Positions 35,496 through 44,376 of a stretch of 54,516 bases of DNA are shown here, piece by piece. Numbering within the stretch: the first letter of the stretch is position 1; every line of letters starts with the position of its first letter. The DNA is from Streptomyces poriferorum (GTDB taxonomy: Bacteria; Actinomycetota; Actinomycetes; Streptomycetales; Streptomycetaceae). The notes beneath the pieces were generated by a model. It saw only the letters and a program-made list of their open reading frames with translations. It had not been told where the DNA came from and did not search any database. The translations under genes and the position numbers were made by a program. The DNA is taken from NCBI RefSeq assembly GCF_019399235.1, contig NZ_JAELVH010000013.1, forward strand, positions 1 through 54,516. Reading direction: 5' to 3'.

Positions 35496-35803
35496 CCGCA
35501 GGCGGCGCGACGGGCCGCCTGTCCCGGCCCCCGGCTGGGTGGGGGCTGAGCGCAGGAGGTGCGCCGCCTCGGTCCCCGGCTGGGTGGGAGCTGAGACGGG
35601 AGGCGCTGCGCCGGGTCGCCTCGGTTTCCGACTCGCTGGGTGCCGAGCCGGGCGCCGGCCGCCTCGGTCCCCGGCTGGGTGGGGGCTGAGACAGGAGGTG
35701 CTGCGCCGGGCCGCCTCGGTTTCGGGCTCGGTGGGTGCCGAGCCGGGCGCCGGCCGCCTCGGTCCCCGGCTGGGTGCTGAGCCGGGTGGCGCGACGGGCC
35801 GCC
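35496..35803. repeat. 95-bp tandem repeat array in a 308-bp intergenic gap
   Basis: No gene is supported here. Copy 1 (35566-35660) and copy 2 (35661-35755) are 95 bp each with 7 differences. A partial third copy starts at 35756 and a partial copy precedes at about 35521. Each unit also contains two related halves (GCCTCGGT...GCTGGGTG). A 17-bp direct repeat (GGCGCGACGGGCCGCCT) flanks the array at 35504-35520 and 35788-35804. The unit length is not a multiple of three, so continuous coding is unlikely. It separates convergent genes. Confidence 0.8.
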
Positions 35804-36991
35804 TCAGTCCCCCGCGGTGTTCGCGACGACCGCCACGCTCTCGACGGCCACTTCGGCGCGCGGTACGGCCCGGTCGTCGGCGCTGATCGAGCGCCGCAGC
35901 GCCTCGTGGAGCCGGGCCGGGGTGAGCACCCCGAGGAACCGTCCCTCGCTCTGTTCGTCGATGACCGCGATCCAGCCGGCGTCGTGCTGGAGCATGGTGG
36001 CGAACGCCTGCTTGAGCGGGGCGCCGACGGGCAGCCAGGCCTCCATCCGGCGGGCGTGTTCGCGGACCGTGCCCTTGGCGCCGCTCAGTGCGTCACCCGC
36101 CGGGATCCAGCCGTGCAGCCGGCCGTCGCCGTCCAGCACCACGGCCCAGCGTGCCCCTTCCGCGCGCAGCCGCCCGGTCGCCCGGTCCAGCGGGTCGTCG
36201 AGGTGGACGACCGGCGGCCGGTCCAGGTCGCTCTCCTCCACGGGGGTGACCGAGAGCCGCTTGAGCCCGCGGTCCGCGCCGACGAAGTCGGCGACGTAGT
36301 CGGTGGCGGGGGCGCCGAGCACGGTGGCCGGTGAGTCGAACTGCTCGACCGAGCCCTGCCCGTAGACGGCGATACGGTCGCCGAGGCGGACGGCCTCCTC
36401 GATGTCGTGCGTCACGAACAGCACGGTTTTACGGACCTGGGCCTGAAGCCGCAGGAATTCGTTCTGCAGCCGTTCCCTGACGACGGGGTCGACCGCGCCG
36501 AAAGGCTCGTCCATCAGCAGCACCGGCGGGTCCGCCGCCAATGCCCGCGCCACGCCGACGCGTTGGCGCTGACCACCGGACAGCTGTTCCGGATAGCGGT
36601 CGCCATAAACGGAGGGGTCGAGTCCGACCAGGTCGAGGAGTTCCGCGGCGCGGGCCCGGCCCTTTCCCCGTTTCCAGCCGAGGAGATGGGGGACGGTCGC
36701 GGTGTTCTCCAGCACGGTCCGGTGCGGAAACAGACCGACCTGCTGGATCACATAGCCGATACGGCGCCGCAGCTGGACGGGGTCGATGGCGGATATGTCG
36801 TCCCCGTCGAGGAATATCCGGCCCTCGGTCGGTTCGATCAGCCGGTTCACCATCTTCATGGTGGTCGTCTTGCCACAGCCCGACGGCCCGACGAGCGTGA
36901 CGAGTTCACCTTCGGCGACCTCGAAGGAAAGGTCGTCGACGGCGGTGGTGCCGTCCGCATACCGCTTGGTGACGTGCTCGAAACGGATCAT
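35804..36991 (-). CDS. Glycine betaine/choline ABC transporter ATP-binding protein with CBS domains (OpuCA/ProV type)
   Basis: This 395-aa ATPase has Walker A GPSGCGKTT (35-43), RRRIGYVIQQVGLFPHRTV as the ProV-type Q-loop, signature LSGGQRQRVGVARALAADPP, Walker B VLLMDEPFGAVDP and FVTHDIEEAVRLGD. Two C-terminal CBS domains (about 250-385) sense ionic strength or nucleotides in OpuA-type importers. The ATG at 36991 (MIRFEHVTKRYADG) is chosen as the domain start. It is transcribed away from the two permeases and the binding protein, with which it must form one complex. It imports compatible solutes under osmotic stress. Confidence 0.92.
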   Translation of the reverse strand: MIRFEHVTKRYADGTTAVDDLSFEVAEGELVTLVGPSGCGKTTTMKMVNRLIEPTEGRIFLDGDDISAIDPVQLRRRIGYVIQQVGLFPHRTVLENTATVPHLLGWKRGKGRARAAELLDLVGLDPSVYGDRYPEQLSGGQRQRVGVARALAADPPVLLMDEPFGAVDPVVRERLQNEFLRLQAQVRKTVLFVTHDIEEAVRLGDRIAVYGQGSVEQFDSPATVLGAPATDYVADFVGADRGLKRLSVTPVEESDLDRPPVVHLDDPLDRATGRLRAEGARWAVVLDGDGRLHGWIPAGDALSGAKGTVREHARRMEAWLPVGAPLKQAFATMLQHDAGWIAVIDEQSEGRFLGVLTPARLHEALRRSISADDRAVPRAEVAVESVAVVANTAGD

Positions 36992-37119
36992 GGTTCCCCA
37001 TTGTCGCGCGTGTTCTGTGAAGGACGTGTTGCTGGAATACAACGGCCTCGGCGATTGTCAGTGGTCGAGGATAGGCTCGCCGGACATCAGTACGAGAGGC
37101 GATCGGGAGGTGGGGACGG

Positions 37120-37839
37120 ATGGCCGGACAGAACTGCCTGGTGACGAACGACTGGATCTGCGGTGAGTATCTCCGCTCCCGCAGCCAGGAGTTGACGGAT
37201 GCGACGGTGCAGCACATCTGGATCACCGCCGTCTCGGTGGCGATCGGGGTGGCCGTGGCCTTTCCGCTGGCGCTGCTCGCCCGTCGCGGTCGGCACTTCG
37301 CCGGACCCGTGCTCGGGCTGACCACGGTGCTCTACACGGTGCCGTCGCTCGCGATGTTCTCGCTCCTGCTGCCGCTGTTCGGGCTCTCCGCGGCGCTCGT
37401 CGTCACCGGGCTCGTGCTGTATTCGCTGACGATTCTCGTACGGAACATCCTGGCCGGTCTCCAGGCGGTTCCGCAGGAGGCGAAGGAAGCCGCCAGGGGC
37501 ATGGGCTACGGGCCGGTGCGACTTCTGTGGGAGGTCGAACTCCCACTGGCGATGCCTGCGTTGATGGCCGGGATACGGATCGCCACGGTGTCCACGATCG
37601 CGCTGACCACCGTCGGATCGATCGTCGGCCGCGGTGGCCTGGGCAACCTCATCGAGGACGCCCTGCCGAGCTTCTTCAAGGCCCAGGTGCTGGCAGCCTC
37701 GGTGCTCTGTGTACTGCTCGCGGTGGTCGCGGATCTGCTGCTGCTCGGTGTCCAGCGGCTGCTGACCCCCTGGACCCGAATACCGGCCGCCCGTGACGCC
37801 GACGCCGTGGGCGCACCCGTTCCGGCGAAGGCGGTCTGA
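37120..37839 (+). CDS. Glycine betaine/choline ABC transporter permease (OpuCB type)
   Basis: This is a 239-aa permease with five to six helices and the EAA loop GLQAVPQEAKEAARGMGYGP. WEVELPLAMPALMAGIRIAT and TVGSIVGRGGLGNLI follow and are typical of ProW/OpuCB. The ATG at 37120 has GGAGG 9 nt upstream. A TAGGCT -10-like hexamer lies at 37072-37077 in the divergent gap. It pairs with the next permease, 2 bp downstream. Confidence 0.93.
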   Translation: MAGQNCLVTNDWICGEYLRSRSQELTDATVQHIWITAVSVAIGVAVAFPLALLARRGRHFAGPVLGLTTVLYTVPSLAMFSLLLPLFGLSAALVVTGLVLYSLTILVRNILAGLQAVPQEAKEAARGMGYGPVRLLWEVELPLAMPALMAGIRIATVSTIALTTVGSIVGRGGLGNLIEDALPSFFKAQVLAASVLCVLLAVVADLLLLGVQRLLTPWTRIPAARDADAVGAPVPAKAV

Positions 37840-37841
37840 CC

Positions 37842-38516
37842 GTGGGAGTTCTCGGCGAGGCCTGGACCTGGCTCACCACCGGTACCAACTGGTCGGGGGA
37901 GAGCGGGGTGGCCCACCGGCTCGGCGAGCATCTGTACGTCAGTGGGGTGGCGCTCGCCCTGTCCTGCGCCATCGCCCTGCCCATCGCCCTGTATCTGGGA
38001 CACATCGGGAAGGGCGGCGCGCTCGCCGTCAACATCTCCAACGTGGGGCGGGCGATACCGGTCTTCGCGGTGCTGGCCCTCTTCATGGTCTCGCCGCTGC
38101 GCAACGCGGGATACATACCGACGATCATCGCCCTGGTGCTCTTCGCCGTGCCGCCGCTGCTGACCAACGCCTACGTCGGGATGACGGAGGTGGACCGTTC
38201 GGTGGCGGAGGCCGCGCGGGGGATGGGCATGTCGGGCGGCCAGCTCTTCCTCCGGGTCGAACTCCCGCTGGCCTACCCGATGATCATGACCGGGCTGCGT
38301 TCGGCGGCGGTGCAGGTCGTGGCCACCGCGACGATCGCCGCGATGGTCGGCCAGGGCGGTCTCGGCCGGATCATCACCGCGGGCTTCAACACGTACAACA
38401 CCCCGCAGGTGGTCGCGGGCGCCCTGCTGGTCGCCGTACTGGCACTGCTGGTGGAGACGGCACTGGTCGGTGTCGACCGGCTGCTGTCACCGCTGCGCCG
38501 CCGCCGGACCGCATGA
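37842..38516 (+). CDS. Glycine betaine/choline ABC transporter permease (OpuCD type)
   Basis: This 224-aa second permease of the importer begins at GTG 37842, 2 bp after the first permease. It has five to six helices, the EAA loop VGMTEVDRSVAEAARGMGMS and the motif RVELPLAYPMIMTGLRSAAV. IAAMVGQGGLGRIITAG is the conserved C-terminal loop. The two permeases differ in sequence, so the channel is a heterodimer as in OpuC. Confidence 0.93.
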   Translation: MGVLGEAWTWLTTGTNWSGESGVAHRLGEHLYVSGVALALSCAIALPIALYLGHIGKGGALAVNISNVGRAIPVFAVLALFMVSPLRNAGYIPTIIALVLFAVPPLLTNAYVGMTEVDRSVAEAARGMGMSGGQLFLRVELPLAYPMIMTGLRSAAVQVVATATIAAMVGQGGLGRIITAGFNTYNTPQVVAGALLVAVLALLVETALVGVDRLLSPLRRRRTA

Positions 38517-38586
38517 GCGTCCGGACGGCCCACTCAACCGATAACGCATATCGCATATGGCCTCGTTGCCGTGGACGGAGAACAGT

Positions 38587-39564
38587 ATGAGCAGGACCTC
38601 GCGCCTGGCCGGTGCGGTCATCGGCATCGTCGCGCTCGCGGGCTCGCTCGCCGCCTGCGGCGGCGACAGCCTGGAGAAGGACAAGGGCGGATCCGACGCG
38701 GACAAGGGCTCGGGGAAGAAGGGCTCGCTGGTCGTCGGCGCCGCCGCCTTCACCGAGTCCAAGGTGCTCGCGGAGCTGTACGCCGGCGTTCTGTCGGAGG
38801 CCGGATACAGCACGTCGGTCACCACGGTGAAGAACCGCGAACTCTACGAACCGTCCCTGGAGAAGGGCGAGATCGACGTCGTTCCGGAATACGCGGCGAC
38901 GATCGCGGAATTCCTCAACGCCAAGGTGAACGGGGCGAAGGCGGCCGGGGCGAAGCCGGTCGCCTCGGGCGACACCGCGGCCACGGTCGCCGCCCTGGAG
39001 AAGCTCGCCACTCCGCGCGGGCTGAAGGTGCTGCCGGCCGGTGCGGCCGTCGATCAGAACGCCTTCGCGGTCACCAAGGAATTCGCCGACAAGAACAAGC
39101 TCAGGACGCTCTCGGATCTCGGCGCCTCCAAGATCAAGGTGAAGATCGCGGCGGGCGACGAGTGCGAGGTGCGGCCGTTCTGCGCACCCGGGCTGAAGAA
39201 GACGTACGGCATCGACGTCACCGGCATCGACCCCAAGGGAGTCGGCACCCCGCAGTCCAAGCAGGCGGTCAAGGACGGCAAGGACCAGCTGGTCCTGACC
39301 ACGACCACGGACGCGGTGCTGGACACCTTCGGTCTGGTCTTCCTGGAGGACGACAAGAAGCTGCAGAACGCGGACAACGTGCTGCCCGTCCTCAATGCCG
39401 AGGACGCGGGCGCCCAGGACATCGCGGACGCGCTCGGCAAGCTCACCGACGCGCTCACGACACAGGATCTGGCGGAACTGAACCGCAAGGTCGACGCCGA
39501 GCGCGCCAAGCCCGCCGATGTCGCCAGGGAATACCTGGAGACGAAAGGTCTGATCAAGAAGTAG
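38587..39564 (+). CDS. Glycine betaine/choline ABC transporter substrate-binding lipoprotein (OpuCC type)
   Basis: This 325-aa lipoprotein has a signal peptide ending in the lipobox LAAC (Cys at about residue 23) and a Lys/Asp/Gly-rich linker. The OpuAC domain opens with VVGAAAFTESKVLAELYAGV. The ligand site pattern EKGEIDVVPEYAATIAEFLN is present, and the gene order matches OpuC importers. The ATG at 38587 has GGAG 6 nt upstream; an upstream ATG at 38557 would add a nonsignal leader. It is anchored outside the membrane and delivers betaine, carnitine or choline to the permeases. Confidence 0.92.
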   Translation: MSRTSRLAGAVIGIVALAGSLAACGGDSLEKDKGGSDADKGSGKKGSLVVGAAAFTESKVLAELYAGVLSEAGYSTSVTTVKNRELYEPSLEKGEIDVVPEYAATIAEFLNAKVNGAKAAGAKPVASGDTAATVAALEKLATPRGLKVLPAGAAVDQNAFAVTKEFADKNKLRTLSDLGASKIKVKIAAGDECEVRPFCAPGLKKTYGIDVTGIDPKGVGTPQSKQAVKDGKDQLVLTTTTDAVLDTFGLVFLEDDKKLQNADNVLPVLNAEDAGAQDIADALGKLTDALTTQDLAELNRKVDAERAKPADVAREYLETKGLIKK

Positions 39565-39665
39565 CAAGGGCGGAATGAGCGATTCAGGGGCCGTCAGGTA
39601 ACTGCCGGGGAACAGATTGCCGGGCGGCCCCCCAAGCGGACCGTACGCACGGTAAATTTCAGGCC

Positions 39666-40700
39666 ATGCCACGTGGACGCCATCGTCATTCGCCACCTCT
39701 GCACAGAATCCTTCCGCCTTCGGCCGTCGCCGGAGCGGCGGTCCTCTGTGCCGCGGGAGCCTGGCTGCTCGCCGAGCCGCTGGTCCTGCGCGGACTGGTC
39801 GCCGCCGCGGCGGCCGCCGCCGTCACCGGCGCGTATCTGATGCGCAGCTGGGACCGGGAGGCGGGCCGTCGCGTCGCGGAGCTGACGCGCGCCCGCGCCG
39901 GCGACGAATGGCGTGCCGAGGAACGCGTGGCGGAGCTGGAGACCGATCTGGAGGAGTCGCGCGAACTGCGCGCCCGTCTGGAGACGAAGCTGCGTCGCAA
40001 GCGCGTGGAGCTCGCCGGGCTGCGGGGCGAGCACGCCGCGCTGCTGCGGCGGTACGCCAACGCGGAGACCGAGCGCGCCAGTGTCCTGGAGAGCCGTCGG
40101 CAGCTCGCGCTGGAGGCGTCCGCGCCGCCCCGCGAACTGCCCGCCGCGCGCAGCACGCCCACCCCGTCCGCGTATCTGCGGGCCGCTCAGGCCCTCGACG
40201 ACCTCTCGCGCAACGGGGCGCTCCAGGAGGCCCGGCGCACCGCCGAGCAGGCCAGGGCGCGCGATCTCGCCGAGCGGGCCAGGGAAGCGGAGGAGCCGCA
40301 GGGGAAGCACGCGGCGGCCGCGGACCAGCGGGCAACCGCCGGGCAGGCGGGTGCCGAGCAGCACCGTCGCCCGCAGGCCGCCCTGCCCGCGAGCCGCCCG
40401 GACCGGGCGCTGCCCGCCCCGCGCGCGGTTCAGGCCGCCAGCGCGGTCGTTCCGTACGCGGCCTCGCGCCGCCATCTGGTGCCGCAGGGCAGCTTCGACT
40501 TCTTCGGTACGCAGAAGGCGCACGCCGCGATCGAGTCCGTGCAGAACGAGGACCTCGCCGACGTGGTGGGCGAGGAGGCGCTGGCCGCGCACCGCACGGG
40601 CGCGGCCGAGAACCGGGCCGTCGGCAAGGTCATCGACCTCACCGCGCACGACGAGACCGAGCAGCTGGACGTGGCGGAACTGCGGAGCGCGATCTCGTAG
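39666..40700 (+). CDS. Membrane-anchored coiled-coil protein of unknown function
   Basis: This is a 344-aa protein. A basic N-terminus (MPRGRHRHSPP) is followed by two adjacent hydrophobic segments (about 18-37 and 41-58). A long Arg/Glu/Leu coiled coil spans about 65-145 (ERVAELETDLEESRELRARL). The middle is Ala/Arg/Glu low complexity, and a conserved C-terminal region contains QGSFDFFGTQKAHAAIESVQ. I recognise no family. The architecture suggests a cytoplasmic scaffold tethered to the membrane. It converges on the NuoD-like gene. Its stop codon lies inside the first of three 30-bp repeats. Confidence 0.75.
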   Translation: MPRGRHRHSPPLHRILPPSAVAGAAVLCAAGAWLLAEPLVLRGLVAAAAAAAVTGAYLMRSWDREAGRRVAELTRARAGDEWRAEERVAELETDLEESRELRARLETKLRRKRVELAGLRGEHAALLRRYANAETERASVLESRRQLALEASAPPRELPAARSTPTPSAYLRAAQALDDLSRNGALQEARRTAEQARARDLAERAREAEEPQGKHAAAADQRATAGQAGAEQHRRPQAALPASRPDRALPAPRAVQAASAVVPYAASRRHLVPQGSFDFFGTQKAHAAIESVQNEDLADVVGEEALAAHRTGAAENRAVGKVIDLTAHDETEQLDVAELRSAIS

Positions 40701-40779
40701 GACCGGGCGGCGACAGCCGGATCTCGTAGAGCCGGGCAGAGCCGGCCCGGATCTCGTAGGACCGGGCAGAGCCGGCCCG
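40691..40779. repeat. Three tandem ~30-bp repeats spanning a stop codon
   Basis: Units start at 40691 (29 bp), 40720 (30 bp) and 40750 (30 bp). Each begins GATCTCGTAG, so the stop codon TAG of the upstream gene is copied three times. Copies 2 and 3 differ only slightly and each contains a CCGGGC...GCCCG hairpin that may act as a terminator between convergent genes. Confidence 0.75.
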
Positions 40780-40783
40780 TCGG

Positions 40784-41926
40784 CTACTTGTCGATGTCGC
40801 CGACGACGAAGAACAGTGAACCGAGAATCGCCACCATGTCGGCGACGAGCGTGCCCGGCAGCAGTTCGGTGAGTGCCTGGATGTTGTTGAACGAGGCGGA
40901 GCGGAGCTTCAGCCGGTACGGCGTCTTCTCGCCCTTGGAGACCAGGTAGTAGCCGTTGACGCCGAGCGGGTTCTCGGTCCAGGCGTACGTGTGGCCCTCG
41001 GGGGCCTTCAGCACCTTGGGCAGCCGCTGGTTGATCGGCCCCGGCGCCAGGTCCGCCATCCGGTCCAGGCAGGCGTCCGCCAGGTCCAGCGCGTTGTGCG
41101 TCTGCTCCAGCAGGCACTCGAACCGGGCCAGGCAGTCGCCCTCGGTACGGGTGACGACCTTCAGGGTGTCCTGGAGCTCTCCGTACGCCAGATACGGCTC
41201 GTCGCGCCGCAGGTCGAAGTCGACACCCGAGGCGCGGGCGATCGGCCCGGACACCCCGTAGGCGTGCACCGCCTCCGCCGACAGGACGCCCACCCCGCGG
41301 GTACGGCCCCGGAAGATCTCGTTGCCGAGCACCAGCTTGTCGTAGACGTCCATCCGGGAACGGACCGACGCGACGGCGTCCCGGGCGCGGCCGAGCCAGC
41401 CCGCCGGGAGGTCCTCCTTGAGACCGCCGACCCGGTTGAACATGTAGTGCATCCGGCCGCCGGAGACCTCCTCCATCACGGCCTGGAGTTCCTCGCGCTC
41501 CCGGAACGCGTAGAACACCGGGGTGATCCCGCCGAGTTCCAGCGGGTACGAGCCGAGGAACATCAGGTGGTTGAGGACCCGGTTGAGCTCGGCGAGCAGG
41601 GTGCGGGTCCACACCGCGCGCTCCGGGACCTCCATGCCGAGCATTCGCTCGACGGCCATCACGACGCCCAGTTCGTTGGAGAACGCCGACAGCCAGTCGT
41701 GGCGGTTGGCGAGCATCACGATCTGCCGGTAGTCGCGGGCCTCGAAGAGCTTCTCCGCGCCGCGGTGCATATAGCCGATGACCGGTTCGGCGTGCTGGAT
41801 GCGTTCGCCGTCCAGGACGATGCGCAGACGGAGCACGCCATGGGTGGAGGGGTGCTGGGGGCCGATGTTGAGCACCATGTCGGTGCTTTCCGCTGCGCCG
41901 CCGATGCCGACTGTCGTCTCCGTCAT
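40784..41926 (-). CDS. NADH-quinone oxidoreductase subunit D-like protein (orphan NuoD)
   Basis: This is a 380-aa 49-kDa-type complex I subunit. Conserved stretches are [58 protein letters not shown] and the C-terminal [17 protein letters not shown], then [19 protein letters not shown]. The ATG at 41926 has an AATACT -10 hexamer 6 nt upstream. No other nuo gene is nearby, so it is a second, isolated copy relative to a full nuo operon elsewhere. Arg55 (MHRG) aligns with Arg85 of mature bovine NDUFS2, which is dimethylated by NDUFAF7. A MidA/NDUFAF7-family gene lies directly upstream. Confidence 0.92.
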   Translation of the reverse strand: MTETTVGIGGAAESTDMVLNIGPQHPSTHGVLRLRIVLDGERIQHAEPVIGYMHRGAEKLFEARDYRQIVMLANRHDWLSAFSNELGVVMAVERMLGMEVPERAVWTRTLLAELNRVLNHLMFLGSYPLELGGITPVFYAFREREELQAVMEEVSGGRMHYMFNRVGGLKEDLPAGWLGRARDAVASVRSRMDVYDKLVLGNEIFRGRTRGVGVLSAEAVHAYGVSGPIARASGVDFDLRRDEPYLAYGELQDTLKVVTRTEGDCLARFECLLEQTHNALDLADACLDRMADLAPGPINQRLPKVLKAPEGHTYAWTENPLGVNGYYLVSKGEKTPYRLKLRSASFNNIQALTELLPGTLVADMVAILGSLFFVVGDIDK

Positions 41927-41938
41927 GCCGACAGTATT
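41927..41938 (-). promoter_or_regulatory. -10 element of a leaderless nuoD-like promoter (AATACT)
   Basis: On the minus strand AATACT occupies 41938-41933 and ends 6 nt before the ATG. No ribosome site is present in the 56-bp gap to the MidA-like gene. Confidence 0.45.
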
Positions 41939-41982
41939 GCCTGCGGCCCGGCTTCCCGGGGCTCCGCCCCGGACCCCGCTCC

Positions 41983-42978
41983 TCAACCGCCGGAGGGGCT
42001 GGACGGGGCCCGGACACGTTGTGTCAGCCAGCCGAAGTCGCCCAGTCCGCCCCGGGCCGTGAGTTCCGCGGCCTCGCCCGCCGAGGCCAGGGCCCGCACG
42101 TAACCCGCCGGGTCACTCGACGCGAGCGACAGCGGCGGGCGTTCACCACTGATGCCCAGCTGCCGCAGCGCTTCGCGCTGCGTGCGGATCTCCGCGCCCG
42201 GCCCGCCCGCCGCCGCGCACGCGTCCAGGGCCACGTGCGAGGTGAGGTCGCAGCTGCCGTCCGGCACCGGCGGCACCTCGCGCCCCGCCCGGAAGCCGGT
42301 CAGCGTGCCGAACGGCGGCCGCTCCTCCCGTCCGTGGCAGTAGTCCACCGCCACCGCGAGCCCGCCGGACAGTGCGGCCACCGCGTCCGCCCACGCCTCG
42401 TCGCGCGGGCGGCCGATCTCCGCCCGGCTGCCCGGCCCCGCCGAGGGCCACCAGCGGCGCAGCCACTCCGCGTCCGCCCCGCTCACCGGTTCGCCCAGCC
42501 GCTCCGCACCGTCCGCCGTCCGCACCAGGACGTACCGCTCGACGCCGTCCGGGTCCGTCTCGGCGACCGGCACCGGCACGTTGTCCAGCCACTCGTTGGC
42601 GAACAGCAGCCCGCGCACTCCCTGCGGCGGCTTCGCGCGCCACTGGATCCGCGGGTCCAGGCCGTGCGGACGGACTGCGAGCTCCACGGCGTACGCCCGT
42701 ACCGTGAGGCCGTCCCCGCCTTCGGCCGGCAGCGCGGCGAGCACGCCCGTCAACAGCTCTCCGCGCCCCGCCCCCAGATCCACCAGGTCCACACACGAGG
42801 TCCGCAGTTCCCCGGCCGTCCTGACCAGCAGCCGGGCGACGGCCGCGGCGAACAGCGGGGAGGCGTGCACCGACGTGCGGAAATGCCCCGCAGGCCCCTC
42901 CTGGCTCCGGTAGAACCCCCCGTCCCCGTACAAAGCGGTCTCGGCCGCCTCCTGCCACCCACGCCACTCATCCGTCAC
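41983..42978 (-). CDS. MidA/NDUFAF7-family SAM-dependent methyltransferase
   Basis: This 331-aa class I methyltransferase has the SAM-binding motif [10 protein letters not shown] (65-74). The MidA-family signature follows at 126-136, [11 protein letters not shown], with the Asn-Glu and Asp-x-x-Pro residues. [10 protein letters not shown] and [13 protein letters not shown] near the C-terminus are also family-typical. Human NDUFAF7 methylates an arginine of NDUFS2 during complex I assembly. This gene sits 56 bp upstream of a NuoD-like gene on the same strand. The GTG at 42978 is the start; GGAG lies about 10 nt upstream. Confidence 0.88.
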   Translation of the reverse strand: MTDEWRGWQEAAETALYGDGGFYRSQEGPAGHFRTSVHASPLFAAAVARLLVRTAGELRTSCVDLVDLGAGRGELLTGVLAALPAEGGDGLTVRAYAVELAVRPHGLDPRIQWRAKPPQGVRGLLFANEWLDNVPVPVAETDPDGVERYVLVRTADGAERLGEPVSGADAEWLRRWWPSAGPGSRAEIGRPRDEAWADAVAALSGGLAVAVDYCHGREERPPFGTLTGFRAGREVPPVPDGSCDLTSHVALDACAAAGGPGAEIRTQREALRQLGISGERPPLSLASSDPAGYVRALASAGEAAELTARGGLGDFGWLTQRVRAPSSPSGG

Positions 42979-43060
42979 GTTCCCAAGTCTCCACCTTGGG
43001 GAGTACGGTCTCCGGACCTGGATCGGCCCTTCGGCTGACCCGTCCCCCCTCGCCCTTCCC

Positions 43061-43073
43061 TACGCTGGGTTAC
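43061..43073 (+). promoter_or_regulatory. -10 element of a leaderless promoter (TACGCT)
   Basis: TACGCT at 43061-43066 ends 7 nt before the GTG at 43074. No Shine-Dalgarno sequence is present. Confidence 0.55.
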
Positions 43074-44288
43074 GTGCAGCGCCTCTACGACTTCATCCGC
43101 AGACACCCGACGGGCGTCGACAGCTTCTGGGCTGTCTTCCTCCTCGGGCTCTCCGGCATGACGATCGTGGTCGGCGACGTCGGGCTCGGCGGCCGCGCGG
43201 AGCGCATCGCAGCCGTGCCGGTCGTCGTCGGCCTCTGCGTCGTCGTGGCGCTGCGCCGGCGCGCACCCGAGAAGATGCTGCTGCTCGCCATCGCGATGGG
43301 CGTGGCCCAGCTGGCGTTCGGGGTCAGACCGACCGTCGCCAACTTCGCCATGCTGGTGATCACCTTCACCGTGGCCACCGTCGGCGAACGCTGGGCCTCC
43401 CGGCTCGCCCTGGCGTGCAGTCTGTGCGCGGCCACGCTCTCCCAGCTCCGCTGGCCGGAGCGGGAGGACATGCCGCGCAGCTGGGTGGAGTCGGTCTTCC
43501 TCGTCGTCGTGATGACGGTGCCGTTCGTGCTGGCCTGGGTGCTCGGCGACTCGATGCGGACCCGGCGGGCCTATTTCGACCAGCTGGAGGAGCGCGCGGC
43601 CCGGTTGGAGCGGGAGCGCGAGGCGCAGTCGAAGGTAGCGGTGGCGGCCGAGCGTGCCCGTATCGCCCGCGAGCTCCACGACGTCGTCGCGCACAACGTC
43701 TCGGTGATGGTGGTGCAGGCGGACGGTGCCGCCTATGTGATGGACGCGGCCCCCGACCAGGCCCGGCAGGCGCTGGAGACGATCTCCAGCACCGGCCGGC
43801 AGGCGCTCGCGGAGATGCGCCGGCTGCTGGGCGTGCTGCGCACGGGCGACGCCCCGGAGACGGGGGAGTACGTCCCGCAGCCGGACGTCGAGCAGATCGA
43901 GGATCTGATCGAGAAGGTCAGAGCGGCCGGTCTGGCCGTCGACTTCAGGGTCGAGGGCACCCCGCGCTCGCTGCCCAGCGGAGTCGAGCTGACGGCGTAC
44001 CGCATCGTGCAGGAGGCGCTGACCAACACACGCAAGCACGGCGGTCCGAACGCCGGGGCCAGTGTGCGGCTGGTCTACTTCGACGACGGGCTCGGCCTGC
44101 TGGTGGAGGACGACGGCCGGGGCGCGGCGCACGAACTGTACGAGGACGGCGGCGCCGACGGCGCCGGCCACGGCATGATCGGTATGCGCGAACGGGTCGG
44201 CATGGTCGGCGGCACACTGGATGCCGGACCGCGCCCCGGCGGCGGATTCCGGATCAGCGCGCTGCTGCCGCTCAAGGCCGCGAACTAG
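43074..44288 (+). CDS. NarL-type two-component sensor histidine kinase
   Basis: This 404-aa kinase has about five to six N-terminal helices (15-160), then HisKA_3 with the phosphoacceptor His202 (ERARIARELHDVVAHNVSVM). The HATPase has N-box EALTNTRKHGG, G1 VEDDGRG and G2 GHGMIGMRERVGMVGG. There is almost no extracytoplasmic domain, so the signal is probably membrane-borne, as in many streptomycete cell-envelope sensors. I chose the GTG at 43074 because of the leaderless -10; an ATG at 42996 lies in unconserved sequence. The cognate regulator follows 88 bp downstream. Confidence 0.92.
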   Translation: MQRLYDFIRRHPTGVDSFWAVFLLGLSGMTIVVGDVGLGGRAERIAAVPVVVGLCVVVALRRRAPEKMLLLAIAMGVAQLAFGVRPTVANFAMLVITFTVATVGERWASRLALACSLCAATLSQLRWPEREDMPRSWVESVFLVVVMTVPFVLAWVLGDSMRTRRAYFDQLEERAARLEREREAQSKVAVAAERARIARELHDVVAHNVSVMVVQADGAAYVMDAAPDQARQALETISSTGRQALAEMRRLLGVLRTGDAPETGEYVPQPDVEQIEDLIEKVRAAGLAVDFRVEGTPRSLPSGVELTAYRIVQEALTNTRKHGGPNAGASVRLVYFDDGLGLLVEDDGRGAAHELYEDGGADGAGHGMIGMRERVGMVGGTLDAGPRPGGGFRISALLPLKAAN

Positions 44289-44376
44289 GGCCTTCCGGGA
44301 CCTCCGGGGCCTTCGGGACCCCCGGGTCTGCCGATACGCCGGAACCGACCGCAGGACGAACAGGAGACAGGGACCC

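Noticed and set aside
35566..35785. CRISPR array
   Set aside because: The copies are contiguous 95-bp units with no spacers. The 30-bp repeats at 40691-40779 are also contiguous.
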